Below, piece after piece: positions 10,340 through 22,594 of a stretch of DNA of 34,872 nucleotides. Position 1 is the first letter of the stretch. Each line of letters begins with the position of its first letter. The stretch comes from Thermoactinomycetaceae bacterium (lineage in GTDB: Bacteria; Bacillota; Bacilli; Thermoactinomycetales; Thermoactinomycetaceae), in NCBI GenBank assembly GCA_025449475.1, contig JANWJM010000050.1, positions 1-34,872 of the forward strand. Reading direction: 5' to 3'. The notes below the pieces were generated by a model. That model was not told the origin of the DNA, ran no database searches, and was given only the letters and a program-made list of their open reading frames with translations. Made by a program: the position numbers and the translations under genes.

Positions 10340-11388
10340 GTCATCACTGCCTTTTCCAATGCACGTCGCTCACATGGAACCACTTGTGGTTTGACTTGAC
10401 TATGCTCCATTGCAGTCTGCGGATCTTTCAATCCATTGCCCGTTAAGACACATACAACTTTTGCACCCGGTGTTACTCTGCCCCATTCACTCATTTTTAT
10501 CACCCCAGCCAGTGAAGCAGCTGATCCTGGTTCAGCAAAAATCCCTTCTGTGCTTGCCATCTTTCGATAAGCATGTAAAATCTCCTCATCCGATACACTT
10601 TGGATCATTCCTTCAGACTCATCAGCAGCTTGTACAGCTGATTTCCAACTTGCCGGATTACCGATGCGAATGGCAGTCGCAATTGTTTCCGGTTTTAAAA
10701 TGGGATGCCCTTGAACGATTGCCGCAGCTCCTTCGGCTTCAAACCCCCACATTCGAGGAAGTTTGTGGATTTTCTCGTGCTGGTAGTACTCGTTAAAACC
10801 TTTCCAATAGGCTGTGATATTTCCTGCATTTCCAACAGGTAAAGCCAAAATATCAGGTGCTTCTCCCAGTTGATCACATATTTCAAAAGCTGCAGTTTTC
10901 TGCCCTTCAATTCGATAGGGATTGATCGAATTCACCAATGTGATAGGATTCTCTTCAGCGAGCTCTCTCGCCATCTCTAAGGCTTGATCAAAGTTTCCTT
11001 CGATGGCAAGAATCTCTGCTCCGGCCATCGTAGCCTGTGAAAGTTTCCCCATTGCCACATAACCATTTGGGACAACCACCACACAGCGTATCCCTACTTT
11101 AGCGGCATAAGCTGCGGCTGATGCTGACGTGTTTCCTGTTGACGCACACATCACTACTTGACTTCCTTCTTCGATCGCTTTGGCAATGGCTACGACCATT
11201 CCGCGATCTTTAAAGGAACCTGTAGGATTGGCCCCTTCCCATTTAAAGTAAAGTTCGAGATCGAGTTCATTTGATAAGTGCTCTGCAAAGATCAATGGAG
11301 TCTCCCCTTCATAAAGGGTAATCCGCGGAGTTCGATCCGTAATGGGTAAATATGTAGAGTATCGTTCTAGGATTCCTTTTCTCATCAT
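10336..11388 (-). CDS. thrC: Threonine synthase
   Basis: [19 protein letters not shown]-lysine motif; 4-bp overlap with thrB. Confidence 0.96.
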   Translation of the reverse strand: MMRKGILERYSTYLPITDRTPRITLYEGETPLIFAEHLSNELDLELYFKWEGANPTGSFKDRGMVVAIAKAIEEGSQVVMCASTGNTSASAAAYAAKVGIRCVVVVPNGYVAMGKLSQATMAGAEILAIEGNFDQALEMARELAEENPITLVNSINPYRIEGQKTAAFEICDQLGEAPDILALPVGNAGNITAYWKGFNEYYQHEKIHKLPRMWGFEAEGAAAIVQGHPILKPETIATAIRIGNPASWKSAVQAADESEGMIQSVSDEEILHAYRKMASTEGIFAEPGSAASLAGVIKMSEWGRVTPGAKVVCVLTGNGLKDPQTAMEHSQVKPQVVPCERRALEKAVMT

Positions 11389-11420
11389 CTACGCTCCTTC
11401 AGCTTTTCTACTCGCATCCA

Positions 11421-11867
11421 TTAATCTTCACTTCCTACAACAACTGTTCGTGAAACGCCATCCAATTTTTTTAAGTTGTCTATCACTCGATTGACATTCT
11501 GTTTCATATGTGTTGCATCGACAGACATGGATACGGTTGCTTCACCTTGAAGAGGAATGGTTTGATTGATCGTTAACACATTTGCACCCTCATTCGCTAA
11601 AAAACGAAGAACATTTGATAAAACGCCTGCACGGTGTTCTAACAGCATGGAGATTGTGATGATCTTTTTGCCATCCATAATACTAAAGGGAAAAACGGAA
11701 TCTTTATACTTATAAAAAGAACTACGACTGATGCCCACTTGTAAAACTGCCTCTTGGACGGTTGTCACTTCCCCCGACTCAAGCAACTTCTTCGCCTGTA
11801 AAGTTCGTTGAATCGCATCTGGAAGCACATGTCGTTGTACCAATACAAATTCATCATCCATCTTCAC
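11421..11867 (-). CDS. pheB: ACT-domain protein, PheB type
   Basis: N-terminal region VLPDAIQRTLQAKKLLESGEV...GISRSSFYKYKD followed by an ACT domain (MLLEHRAGVLSNVLRFLANEGANVLTINQ). Confidence 0.85.
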   Translation of the reverse strand: MKMDDEFVLVQRHVLPDAIQRTLQAKKLLESGEVTTVQEAVLQVGISRSSFYKYKDSVFPFSIMDGKKIITISMLLEHRAGVLSNVLRFLANEGANVLTINQTIPLQGEATVSMSVDATHMKQNVNRVIDNLKKLDGVSRTVVVGSED

Positions 11868-12004
11868 AATCGTCCTCCACAGAAAAACAAATGTGTCATT
11901 TATGCGGACATTTTACCTTGAAACATCTAAAAAAGCAAGAGGGAGGTTTTATATATAAAAAAATGTTAAAATATAAGCCGACCATCAAAATGTAGAAGGG
12001 ATAG

Positions 12005-12484
12005 GTGAAACAAATGGTCTCTGTATTATTTGTTTGTTTGGGAAATATTTGTCGTTCTCCGATGGCAGAAGCCGTATTTCGGCATTATGTACAACAAGAA
12101 GGGTTAAGTGATAAAATCCAGATTGACTCCGCTGGAACCTATCACGGACATGTTGGACAACCCCCTCATCATGGAACGCAACAGGTATTAAAGGAAAATC
12201 AGATCAACTATGATGGGATTACCGCTCGAGAGGTGCAAAAAGAAGATTTGGAACGGTATACGTACGTTATCGCAATGGATGATCAAAATATTCGCGATCT
12301 TACAAGGTTGGTGGATAACCGAATTCCAACCATCCATCGCTTTGTTGATTTTATTCCGAATACGACTTATCAAGGAGTGCCGGATCCATACTACACCGGT
12401 GATTTTCAAGAGACGTATCAATTAATTACTGCAGGTTGTCAACATTTATTAGCAACCATCAAAAATGAACAAGGATGGAATTAA
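12005..12484 (+). CDS. Low-molecular-weight protein tyrosine phosphatase (start GTG 12005 or ATG 12014)
   Basis: VLFVCLGNICRSPMAEAVF (C-x5-R-S) and VPDPYYTG. Confidence 0.95.
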   Translation: MKQMVSVLFVCLGNICRSPMAEAVFRHYVQQEGLSDKIQIDSAGTYHGHVGQPPHHGTQQVLKENQINYDGITAREVQKEDLERYTYVIAMDDQNIRDLTRLVDNRIPTIHRFVDFIPNTTYQGVPDPYYTGDFQETYQLITAGCQHLLATIKNEQGWN

Positions 12485-12506
12485 AAAAGACCACAAAAAG
12501 TGGTCT
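12483..12506 (-). terminator. Rho-independent terminator of obg transcript
   Basis: AGACCAC-aaaaa-GTGGTCT with A-run on the plus strand, i.e. U-tract on the minus transcript. Confidence 0.82.
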
Positions 12507-12519
12507 CATCCTCTCCAGA

Positions 12520-14615
<2,096 letters not shown>

Positions 14616-14662
14616 AATTCGGATAATTCCCCAAATCTTTCTATGATATTTTACCCGCTTTT

Positions 14663-14704
14663 GAAAAAAATGAAAACCCTAGCAATTTTTGCTAGGGTTT
14701 TCAT
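14663..14704 (-). terminator. Terminator downstream of rpmA
   Basis: TGAAAACCCTAGCAA / TTGCTAGGGTTTTCA stem with a T-run on the minus strand (CATTTTTTTC). Confidence 0.87.
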
Positions 14705-14713
14705 TTATCACTA

Positions 14714-15043
14714 CTATTTTTGTACAACAGCTACCTCTTGTTTAGATTCTGAAGCAACGACAGGATAAACGCTTACGCGTTTTTTTCCACGGCCAAAGCG
14801 TTCAAAGCTAACCACGCCATCAATTTTGGCGAAGAGTGTATCATCTCCACCTTTTCCAACATTCAATCCTGGATGAATCTTAGTTCCACGTTGACGAACT
14901 AAGATATTCCCAGCAGGCACGAATTGTCCATCGCCACGTTTTACACCCAAACGTTTCGAGTGACTATCGCGACCGTTTTTAGTAGATCCTACCCCTTTTT
15001 TCGATGCAAAAAATTGCAGATCCATTTTCAACATCTTTCTCAC
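14714..15043 (-). CDS. rpmA: Ribosomal protein bL27 with cleavable N-terminal extension
   Basis: [24 protein letters not shown], the Firmicutes L27 extension with the Prp-type cleavage context. Confidence 0.97.
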   Translation of the reverse strand: MRKMLKMDLQFFASKKGVGSTKNGRDSHSKRLGVKRGDGQFVPAGNILVRQRGTKIHPGLNVGKGGDDTLFAKIDGVVSFERFGRGKKRVSVYPVVASESKQEVAVVQK

Positions 15044-15378
15044 CCCTTTGTCAAATCGTTGATTTGCACATATTGTGGATACTCATTCGCCACATCTGAT
15101 AATGCCACCACCATCGCCTCCATCAATAATACAACCTTTGCCCGGACATCCTCATCCGTATCCTCTGGAAGGCGACAGTCAAGCCAACCTGGATTAGACG
15201 GGTCAGATACGATTTGTACCCCTATGAGTTTCTCGATCGCGTTTATGATTCCAATGGAAATCCCCGAGACTGCAGCACAAACGATATCTTTCCCATGTTC
15301 ATCATAATTGGCATGTCCTTGGATGGTCACACGCTGAAGCAGGTTTTGCTGATCCCGTTGGATGGTAATTGTAATCAT
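15040..15378 (-). CDS. prp: Ribosomal-processing cysteine protease Prp
   Basis: [19 protein letters not shown] has His and Cys motif; located between rplU and rpmA. Confidence 0.94.
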   Translation of the reverse strand: MITITIQRDQQNLLQRVTIQGHANYDEHGKDIVCAAVSGISIGIINAIEKLIGVQIVSDPSNPGWLDCRLPEDTDEDVRAKVVLLMEAMVVALSDVANEYPQYVQINDLTKG

Positions 15379-15689
15379 GTAAGCTCAATATTTTCAATCA
15401 ATACTTGTGTGAATGGCTGACGGTGACCCTTTTTCCGTTTATAATTCTTTTTTGGTTTATATTTGAAAACAATGATTTTCTTTCCGCGCCCATGCTTCAC
15501 TACTTTTCCAGTAACCTTAGCTCCTTGTACATAAGGAGTGCCTATTTTCACTTCACCATCTTGATTCACAAGCAATACTTTCTCAAAAGTAATGGATTCG
15601 CCCTCTTCTTGAGGGAGTTTTTCAACGGAAAGTACTTGGTCTTTTTCCACTCGGTATTGCTTGCCACCCGTCTCGATTAATGCGTACAT
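15375..15689 (-). CDS. rplU: Ribosomal protein bL21
   Basis: [25 protein letters not shown] and [19 protein letters not shown]. Confidence 0.98.
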   Translation of the reverse strand: MYALIETGGKQYRVEKDQVLSVEKLPQEEGESITFEKVLLVNQDGEVKIGTPYVQGAKVTGKVVKHGRGKKIIVFKYKPKKNYKRKKGHRQPFTQVLIENIELT

Positions 15690-15696
15690 TTTTCTC

Positions 15697-15770
15697 CTCC
15701 TATAATAGAGACTCGCCGAAACAGGAAAGGAGAACCCTCTTTTCCACCCTGATTCGTGCGGTACAATCTT
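15697..15770 (-). ncRNA. Putative L21 leader RNA
   Basis: Minus-strand leader CCGCACGAATCAGGGTGG...CCTTTCCTGTTTCGGCGAGTCTC immediately upstream of rplU resembles the Firmicutes L21 leader as I remember it; covariance model not run. Confidence 0.62.
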
Positions 15771-15791
15771 TACGTTTTTGACACATCGGGT

Positions 15792-15820
15792 ATTTTAACA
15801 AAAAACTAAGGATTTGTCAA
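15792..15820 (-). promoter_or_regulatory. SigA-type promoter for rplU-prp-rpmA
   Basis: TTGACA-17 bp-TAAAAT on the minus strand upstream of the L21 leader. Confidence 0.8.
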
Positions 15821-15824
15821 AAAT

Positions 15825-16688
15825 CTATCGAACAAACTCCTTCATTTGGTACCATTCCCGGTTAAAGTAGGATTGAAGCATTTTTTCTTCCGGTAGCAAC
15901 CCCATAACTTTTCCTTGTGAATCCATCACTTCGAGGACATGGTAGCGATCGCGATACCACTTTTTAATTACGTTGGGCAAATGTTCATTTTTTGATACGG
16001 AGATCTTATATAAAGGGACGGATTCTGGAATGCCATGATGCAAGCGGTGGAGTAGAAAACGCAAAAATTGAAACCTTTGTCTTTTGATGAAATGGATATT
16101 AGATAGAAATAAAAATAAACCAATGCAAAGAAGGGGTAGATGAACCCGAATGCCAGGTATCACAACCGAAAGGAGGACGAGACCGAACGACAGAAATAAA
16201 CTGAACCAACAAGTATATAAAATACAGCTACGGTACGGAATCCAATAACTTAAAAGCGATTGCAAAATTCGACCGCCATCCAATGGATAAATCGGCAACA
16301 GATTAAAAGTTGCAATGATCATATTTCCCTTGATAAAGTACTCGGTCCACTCTTGATTCCACCAACCCAACAAATAAAAAAGATAACTAAGTAAAATCAT
16401 CCAGATGTGGTGGAACGGACCTGCCAAGGCAACAACGATTTCTTCCTTAACACTTGTATTTCCCCATTCATCCATGATGGCGACTCCCCCAAAAGGAAGA
16501 AGCTCAATTTTACGAATGGTCCAACCATATGACCAAGCGGCAGTCACATGCCCCATTTCATGAATAATTACCAAGACAAATAAAGTCATGATTTCCGTAA
16601 AATAACCCGTCCAGACAGAAAGACTAATGATCCCCCAAAAAAGAGGATGAATCTTGATTGGGATTCCTTGCCACGGATACTTAGTCAA
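15825..16688 (-). CDS. spoIVFB: SpoIVFB site-2 protease (pro-SigK processing)
   Basis: HEMGH zinc motif, NLLPIYPLDGGRIL, multiple TM segments; adjacent to spoIVFA. Confidence 0.94.
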   Translation of the reverse strand: MTKYPWQGIPIKIHPLFWGIISLSVWTGYFTEIMTLFVLVIIHEMGHVTAAWSYGWTIRKIELLPFGGVAIMDEWGNTSVKEEIVVALAGPFHHIWMILLSYLFYLLGWWNQEWTEYFIKGNMIIATFNLLPIYPLDGGRILQSLLSYWIPYRSCILYTCWFSLFLSFGLVLLSVVIPGIRVHLPLLCIGLFLFLSNIHFIKRQRFQFLRFLLHRLHHGIPESVPLYKISVSKNEHLPNVIKKWYRDRYHVLEVMDSQGKVMGLLPEEKMLQSYFNREWYQMKEFVR

Positions 16689-17427
16689 AGGGAATCACTT
16701 CAGTGGGATTGATAAATTTTCCGTTTTGCTGCAACGCAACATATACCAACGATTGCCCCGATTTCAAACCAGCAACCCCTATTGGTTCACCTTTTTTCAC
16801 TTGTTGTTTTGTGCTGACATCATAGGAGTCCAACAAACTTAACCAAGTGCGTTTCCCATCTTCATGCTGTAAGATCACTGTGCGTCCGATTCCTTCTTTC
16901 TCCCCTACAAAAATCACCCTCCCATTGGCTGGAGCCACCACTTTTGCATCTTGGGGGGTTCGTATGACCACTCCATTGCGCTTTTCGTTAAAAGGAAGAA
17001 CGATTTTACCGGCGACAGGAGAAATCCAGATAGATGATTGTTTCTCTTCTGGGCGAAAGGCGGGAAGAATGGTTGGGTTTGTTCCAATATTCTCTTGATA
17101 CCAAGCGGTCATCTCTTCAAAATGAAAGGAGCGACTCATCACTTCAGTCACAAATTCTTGTGCTTGATCACTGAGAGTTGAGTTATTCTGAAAGATCAGA
17201 TAGGTAACGACAAATAACATCAATGAAAGAATGGACTGGATGGTAAGTTTTCGTATCCATTTATGAGAGCTCCTCTTCTTCGATGATGGCGATTTCCAGA
17301 ATGCGGTTCCCTCAGGCAGTTCCCATTCTTTTGAAACTGGATATTCTGGATGGATCAACTGTCCTTGCTGGATCGACCGAATTTGTTGGGCGCGTCGCTT
17401 TTTTATATTTTGTCCCCACTCATACAT
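16681..17427 (-). CDS. spoIVFA: SpoIVFA, M23-like domain membrane protein
   Basis: Single TM plus LytM-like domain (VVAPANGRVIFVGEKEGIGRTVILQHEDGKRTWLSLL); overlaps spoIVFB by 8 bp. Confidence 0.88.
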   Translation of the reverse strand: MYEWGQNIKKRRAQQIRSIQQGQLIHPEYPVSKEWELPEGTAFWKSPSSKKRSSHKWIRKLTIQSILSLMLFVVTYLIFQNNSTLSDQAQEFVTEVMSRSFHFEEMTAWYQENIGTNPTILPAFRPEEKQSSIWISPVAGKIVLPFNEKRNGVVIRTPQDAKVVAPANGRVIFVGEKEGIGRTVILQHEDGKRTWLSLLDSYDVSTKQQVKKGEPIGVAGLKSGQSLVYVALQQNGKFINPTEVIPFD

Positions 17428-17512
17428 CTCTTCACCACACCTTGTCCTACGTTCTTCTCTCTCAACATATGAGGAAGAAGGAGCAGATATTCATCCGTTT
17501 TCGGACAAAATA

Positions 17513-17542
17513 AATAAGAGCACTCCCGTCATGAAAGTGCTC
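17513..17542 (-). terminator. Terminator downstream of minD
   Basis: GAGCACT...AGTGCTC inverted repeat with T-rich 3' side on the minus strand. Confidence 0.6.
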
Positions 17543-17556
17543 AACAGCGGAGATGC

Positions 17557-18348
17557 TTAAGCAAAGCCAAACCATTTTTTCATTCGTCGAAACATACTAA
17601 CTTCCCGATCCAATACGAGTAACGGAACCATCTCTCCCTGAATGCGTTTGGCGATATTCCGGTAAGCTTTTCCAGCGGGACTATTATCAAACGCGATCGG
17701 TTCACCCAAATTGCCAGCTCGTATCACTTGTTCATCATCTGGGACTATGCCCAACAAGTGAATCGCTAAGACAGCTACGACTTCATCTACATCCATCATC
17801 CCGCCATTTTTGGTCAGATGGCTTTTGATGCGATTAATAATCAGTTTAGGAGTTGGTAATTTTTCCTTTTCCAATAACCCAATGACACGATCCGCATCCC
17901 GAACAGCGGCATTTTCGGGCGTTGTGACTACGATTGCCTGATCTGCTCCCGCAGCAGCAATCTGGAAACCAAGCTCAATTCCTGCTGGTGAATCGATAAC
18001 CACATAGTCAAATTCATCTTTCAGCTCAGCAATAATTCTACGCAATTGATTCGATGTGATGGAAGATTTATCTTTGGTTTGAGCAGCCGCTAGGAGATAA
18101 AGATCATTACATCTTTTATCCTTAATTAATGCCTTTTTCAAATCACATCTCTCTTCAATCACATCAATAATATCATAGATAATTCGGTTTTCTAATCCCA
18201 TCAAAACATCAAGATTGCGCAATCCAATATCTGTATCCACAAGACAAACGCGCTTTCCACATAAGGCAAGAGCAGTGCCGATGTTAACGGAAGTTGTTGA
18301 TTTTCCAACCCCGCCCTTTCCCGATGTAACCACTATACTCTCTCCCAT
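17557..18348 (-). CDS. minD: Septum-site determining ATPase MinD
   Basis: MGESIVVTSGKGGVGKSTTSVNIG deviant Walker A, C-terminal amphipathic SMFRRMKKWFGFA. Start at 18348 preferred over 18375. Confidence 0.96.
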   Translation of the reverse strand: MGESIVVTSGKGGVGKSTTSVNIGTALALCGKRVCLVDTDIGLRNLDVLMGLENRIIYDIIDVIEERCDLKKALIKDKRCNDLYLLAAAQTKDKSSITSNQLRRIIAELKDEFDYVVIDSPAGIELGFQIAAAGADQAIVVTTPENAAVRDADRVIGLLEKEKLPTPKLIINRIKSHLTKNGGMMDVDEVVAVLAIHLLGIVPDDEQVIRAGNLGEPIAFDNSPAGKAYRNIAKRIQGEMVPLLVLDREVSMFRRMKKWFGFA

Positions 18349-18425
18349 TGTATCCCACCCTTCACTAAAAGACATAGCCTTCTAATCCTACCGTTTCTCT
18401 ATTCCATGAAAGTACGATGGACAGC

Positions 18426-19106
18426 TTATCTGTTTCCCTTCCATTCTTTATCGCTGCGAATCTTACTGAGATGAACCAATCGTTCTACGGCAATCTGATG
18501 ATCCACTAAATAGGCAAATCGCATACCTACTTCTGACTCATCCCAGCGATCGGGAGGTCGTGAAATCACATCTGCAATTCGTAGTTGGGTTGGTTTCAAA
18601 ACAGAAGCAGCAATAATCGCTTGTTGGTCCCCTTGGCTACCAGCATGAGCCAATCCACGCAATGCTCCCAATACATAGATATCACCGGTAGAGCGAATGA
18701 CACCGCCTGGATTGATGTCACCTACAAAAAGAATATTGCCTTCAAAAGAAAAAATTTGACCTGAACGAACCGTCCCCACTCGCATCTGAATCTCGGATTC
18801 TTGCTCAAGTAAATAAGGTTTTCCATCTGATTCAAAATGCTTGATGATGAGGTTCTTACGGGACGCGAACAGTTCCCGAAGTGCCATCTCTTCCAATTTG
18901 GTAATCTGTCGCTTCCCTAACTTAATCAATACATTCATCTCAGGGCCATCCCATATCTTCGCTGCATGATCATCTTCTAACTTGTGTCGCAATTCACTCA
19001 ATATATCTGAAAAGGGGCGAGAATCGTCGAGATAAAAAAGAAGTCCATCTTTTGTTCCTTTGATTGTGATGCCTGGTTTTACACCGTTTACCATCCTGAA
19101 CGTCAC
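18426..19106 (-). CDS. minC: Septum-site determining protein MinC
   Basis: C-terminal beta-helix: GNILFVGDINPGGVIRSTGDIYVLGALRGLAHAGSQGD. Confidence 0.94.
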   Translation of the reverse strand: MTFRMVNGVKPGITIKGTKDGLLFYLDDSRPFSDILSELRHKLEDDHAAKIWDGPEMNVLIKLGKRQITKLEEMALRELFASRKNLIIKHFESDGKPYLLEQESEIQMRVGTVRSGQIFSFEGNILFVGDINPGGVIRSTGDIYVLGALRGLAHAGSQGDQQAIIAASVLKPTQLRIADVISRPPDRWDESEVGMRFAYLVDHQIAVERLVHLSKIRSDKEWKGNR

Positions 19107-19221
19107 CCCATCAATTAAAAGATTTCGTGATTTTCCTTCATTTTCCTTCTCCCTGAGACTTTACAGTTCCATCGAAAAAAAAGAGAAAACTGACGAGATG
19201 GTTGATCATCACTTTTCCCTT

Positions 19222-19923
19222 CTATTTATTCCCAGGTATTAGCCCTTTTTCTCTCATACTATAGTACAGTTGATCGCCAATAATGAGATGGTCAATTAAA
19301 TCAATCCCAATCATTTCTCCCGCATTGTATAATCGTTTCGTAATCTCTAAATCTTCTTGACTCGGTGTCGGATCACCACTTGGGTGATTATGAACACAGA
19401 TCACCCCCGCAGCACTGCATCGAATGGCTTCCCGAAAAATCTCTCTCGGATGAACCACGGAACTATTAAGACTACCAATAAAAATGCATTTTTTTTCAAT
19501 TACCCGATTCTTCGTATTGAGAAACATGCAAACAAAATGTTCTTGCTGCAAAAAGCGCATCTCTTCCATGACCAGTTGAACCGCATCTTCAGGAGAACGG
19601 ATGGCATATCTTTCATCCGGTAAAACTTTCATTAATCGTTGTCCCAATTCAATCCCTGCCAAAATCTGTACTGCCTTGGCGGGACCAATTCCATGGATTT
19701 GTGTGAGCTCATGATAAGAGAGATGAGCGATTCCTTTCAGCCCACCCGTCTGGGATAACACGCGCTGAGCCAACGCCATAACCGATTCGCCCATGCTTCC
19801 CGTCCGTAGCAGCAAAGCGATTAATTCAACGTTGGACAAATGTTCGCGCCCTTGTCGAATCATTCGCTCGCGCGGACGTTCTTCCTCAGGTACATCTCTT
19901 AACATCAACTGATTTCCAACCAT
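19222..19923 (-). CDS. radC: RadC/JAB1-MPN domain protein
   Basis: HIPAR-type HGIGPAKAVQILA plus HNHPSGDPTPSQEDL. Confidence 0.97.
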   Translation of the reverse strand: MVGNQLMLRDVPEEERPRERMIRQGREHLSNVELIALLLRTGSMGESVMALAQRVLSQTGGLKGIAHLSYHELTQIHGIGPAKAVQILAGIELGQRLMKVLPDERYAIRSPEDAVQLVMEEMRFLQQEHFVCMFLNTKNRVIEKKCIFIGSLNSSVVHPREIFREAIRCSAAGVICVHNHPSGDPTPSQEDLEITKRLYNAGEMIGIDLIDHLIIGDQLYYSMREKGLIPGNK

Positions 19924-19973
19924 TTTATCCTCTCTCCCAAAGTTTCTGGCTGCTCATCTTGTTGAGATTGTTT

Positions 19974-20576
19974 TTATTTTGCAAAATGGACCAATAACTG
20001 ATAACCCATCTGAGCTACCATTTGATTGAGTAGAGGTAATGACATGCCAACCACATTGAAATAACACCCATCGATTTTATCGATGAAACAAGCCCCGATT
20101 CCTTGGATCCCGTATGCTCCCGCTTTATCTAGAGGCTCTCCTGTCTGAATATACCAGTTGATCTGACTTTGGCTTAAAGGTAGCATCCAAACAACTGTTT
20201 TTTGGGTCTTTGTATCCACCCTTTTAATCTCGCCATTGATCACTTCCACTAAAGCAATACCGCTTACCACATGATGAGATCTCCCTTGCAATCGGGTCAA
20301 CATCTGTGCAGCTTCATCCTTATTTTGGGGTTTTCCCAATACTTCCTGATCACATACCACTAAAGTATCCGCACCTATCACAAGGGCATGATCCACTCGA
20401 TCCACAATACTCTTCGCTTTTCGAAAAGCAAGCTCCTGAACAGTCTCCTCCGGTGAGATGGAGTGAGTTAATGACTCATCCGCATTGCTCGGTATGGTTT
20501 CAAAAGAAAGCCCTAATTGCGTCAGTAATTCTTTTCTTCTTGGTGATCCGGAAGCTAGAACCAACTTAATGGTCAT
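19974..20576 (-). CDS. maf: Maf-family nucleotide pyrophosphatase
   Basis: LVLASGSPRRKELL and VIGADTLVVCD; start at 20576 (MTIKLVLASGS). Confidence 0.96.
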   Translation of the reverse strand: MTIKLVLASGSPRRKELLTQLGLSFETIPSNADESLTHSISPEETVQELAFRKAKSIVDRVDHALVIGADTLVVCDQEVLGKPQNKDEAAQMLTRLQGRSHHVVSGIALVEVINGEIKRVDTKTQKTVVWMLPLSQSQINWYIQTGEPLDKAGAYGIQGIGACFIDKIDGCYFNVVGMSLPLLNQMVAQMGYQLLVHFAK

Positions 20577-20658
20577 ATGTATAACTGCCTTTCTACTCAT
20601 TCTACTCAACAAACTGCACTACCAGTGTAGCAAAAAACAACCTTTAAGAAAATCACTT

Positions 20659-21624
20659 TTATCCAGTCCGATTTACCAACTGTTCATAATTGTTAATATA
20701 TCGAACCAATCCCTCTTGGATTTTCCACATTAAAGCAGAGTTAGGATGGAGCTTCGCTTCATTCACACTATGAACAGCTTGATCCAATGCTTGAATCATT
20801 TTCGACCATTTTTCCTTGTCTTCTTTTGATAATTGATTCCCTAATTTTTGTGTCTCTTCCAGTAGCCGTTGATACTCCTCACTTAACTTCGGACTTGGTT
20901 GTAATGAAACCTGATCTTGTCGGGAAATCCCCTGAACCGATAGTTGGCTTAATTCTTGAAATATCCATCTACTCCGTTGAAAAATGGAAGATAAAAGGGC
21001 TTGGTCGATCTGCTTTTGAACGGGGATTGTCTCTTCTTTGATATAGACCTTGATCCCTTTTTCTTGATAATCCTTCGCAAGTGCAATCGCTCCCTTTTGA
21101 TCCACACTTACGCCTAAATAGATCCGATAAGGAGCTTGATTTGACATTACCGCAGCGAATCCTTGTTTTCGAAGAGCAAGCATTTTCTTCTCCGCACCGG
21201 CTTGATGCTGAAAAATACCTGCTTGTAATCGATAGACTTTTAATGGCTGATGCGTGGCTTGATGTTCATTCTTTTGAGGAAAATATAAATGTGAATCAAT
21301 GCTGTTTTTCGAATAAGTCGGTTCATTTGTAAAGAAAATGGATAGAATGGAAGCTCCCATAATGACACCAACCATAATCGCCCCGATGATGGATAATACC
21401 ATCGAGATGATCTCCTGTTTGTTTCGCTTTTTTTTCCTATTGATGGGTTGAATCGCAGAAGAGCGCCAATGCGATTCTTGGGTTGATTTTTTTTCTTTGT
21501 CCTTGCTCGTTGACACAAGATCAAGCGAAGGTGATTCGACTGGGACTGGCGGCGATGGATCGGCGGGGGGTAACAATATTTTCTTCTTTTTATCTCTGGA
21601 GAAGATGGCGATCTTTGGTTCCAT
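20659..21624 (-). CDS. spoIIB: SpoIIB-like SPOR-domain membrane protein
   Basis: Cytoplasmic basic N-terminus, one TM, SPOR-like repeats (YRLQAGIFQHQAGAEKKMLALRKQGFAAVM), between comC and maf. Confidence 0.75.
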   Translation of the reverse strand: MEPKIAIFSRDKKKKILLPPADPSPPVPVESPSLDLVSTSKDKEKKSTQESHWRSSAIQPINRKKKRNKQEIISMVLSIIGAIMVGVIMGASILSIFFTNEPTYSKNSIDSHLYFPQKNEHQATHQPLKVYRLQAGIFQHQAGAEKKMLALRKQGFAAVMSNQAPYRIYLGVSVDQKGAIALAKDYQEKGIKVYIKEETIPVQKQIDQALLSSIFQRSRWIFQELSQLSVQGISRQDQVSLQPSPKLSEEYQRLLEETQKLGNQLSKEDKEKWSKMIQALDQAVHSVNEAKLHPNSALMWKIQEGLVRYINNYEQLVNRTG

Positions 21625-21661
21625 TCGATTCCTTCCTTTCTAACAATCTGTTGATATTAGC

Positions 21662-22375
21662 TTATGACATGATAGAAAGGATAGAACCATCAATACGCAT
21701 AATCCTGTAAATCAAATCACTTGAGGTATAAGCCAAGGCTATTCCTAAAGCGAGATGTGGGCCGAATGGGATAGGATCCTTTCTCTGAATCTTTCTACCA
21801 ATCATCCAGCGATAAACAATATAAATCGTCCCGCTGATTGTCGCTAACCAAAATGCGAGCAAGATATCAGGAATTCCAACCATTAAGCCCCCAAGACCGA
21901 CTAACTTGGCATCGCCAATTCCCATCCCCTTAGTGATGATCGCGATCAAAAAGACACTTAATCCGCCCACGATCATGGCGATAAAATAATAAACGGATAA
22001 CTGAGGATGAATCCACCAACGAGCAATGCACAAGGCGATGGCAGCGGGATAGGTAAAAATATTGGGGATCAATCCGAACCAATAATCAGTCATCGCAATC
22101 AACAACAGAATCAATAAACAAGGAACAAATAGATAGAATTCGATACTCGTCTTCCATCTCAACCAAGATAATGTTGAAAAGAATAAGAACAGCCCGATCA
22201 TCAACCATCGCCATTTTCGATGAATCAATAGTATCCCTTTCTGTGATAAAACGGCCCAAGATGGAATCCAGTAAGAAATGATTACTCCCAACATGACCAG
22301 CAGTACCATCCCCAACATCCACTTTTCTCCTCTCACGCATCGGTGTCTTTTGGAAATAAAGGTTATATTTTCCAT
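21662..22375 (-). CDS. comC: Type IV prepilin peptidase (A24), ComC-like
   Basis: MTDYWFGLIPN and GMGIGDAKL aspartate motifs in a polytopic membrane protein; syntenic with spoIIB. Confidence 0.83.
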   Translation of the reverse strand: MENITFISKRHRCVRGEKWMLGMVLLVMLGVIISYWIPSWAVLSQKGILLIHRKWRWLMIGLFLFFSTLSWLRWKTSIEFYLFVPCLLILLLIAMTDYWFGLIPNIFTYPAAIALCIARWWIHPQLSVYYFIAMIVGGLSVFLIAIITKGMGIGDAKLVGLGGLMVGIPDILLAFWLATISGTIYIVYRWMIGRKIQRKDPIPFGPHLALGIALAYTSSDLIYRIMRIDGSILSIMS

Positions 22376-22594
22376 CTATGGTTGTCAGTTTACCAAGAGA
22401 ACGAATGTTTGTCAATCGATACCGAACATTGCCTCGAGCGTTGGTAAGGATGCAAAGGGGTGATTGCTCCGGAAATCGTTCTTTACTGATTTCGCTGTCA
22501 AAATGGTATTATTAATATATTTACAAAATAGTCATTGATTTTAGAATCGAACTATGATTATTATATACAAAATTACGAAAAGGTGGGAAATACC

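Noticed and set aside
19222-19923. RadC as an anti-restriction or mobile-element marker
   Set aside because: It sits in the conserved core maf-radC-min locus, so it is the housekeeping copy.
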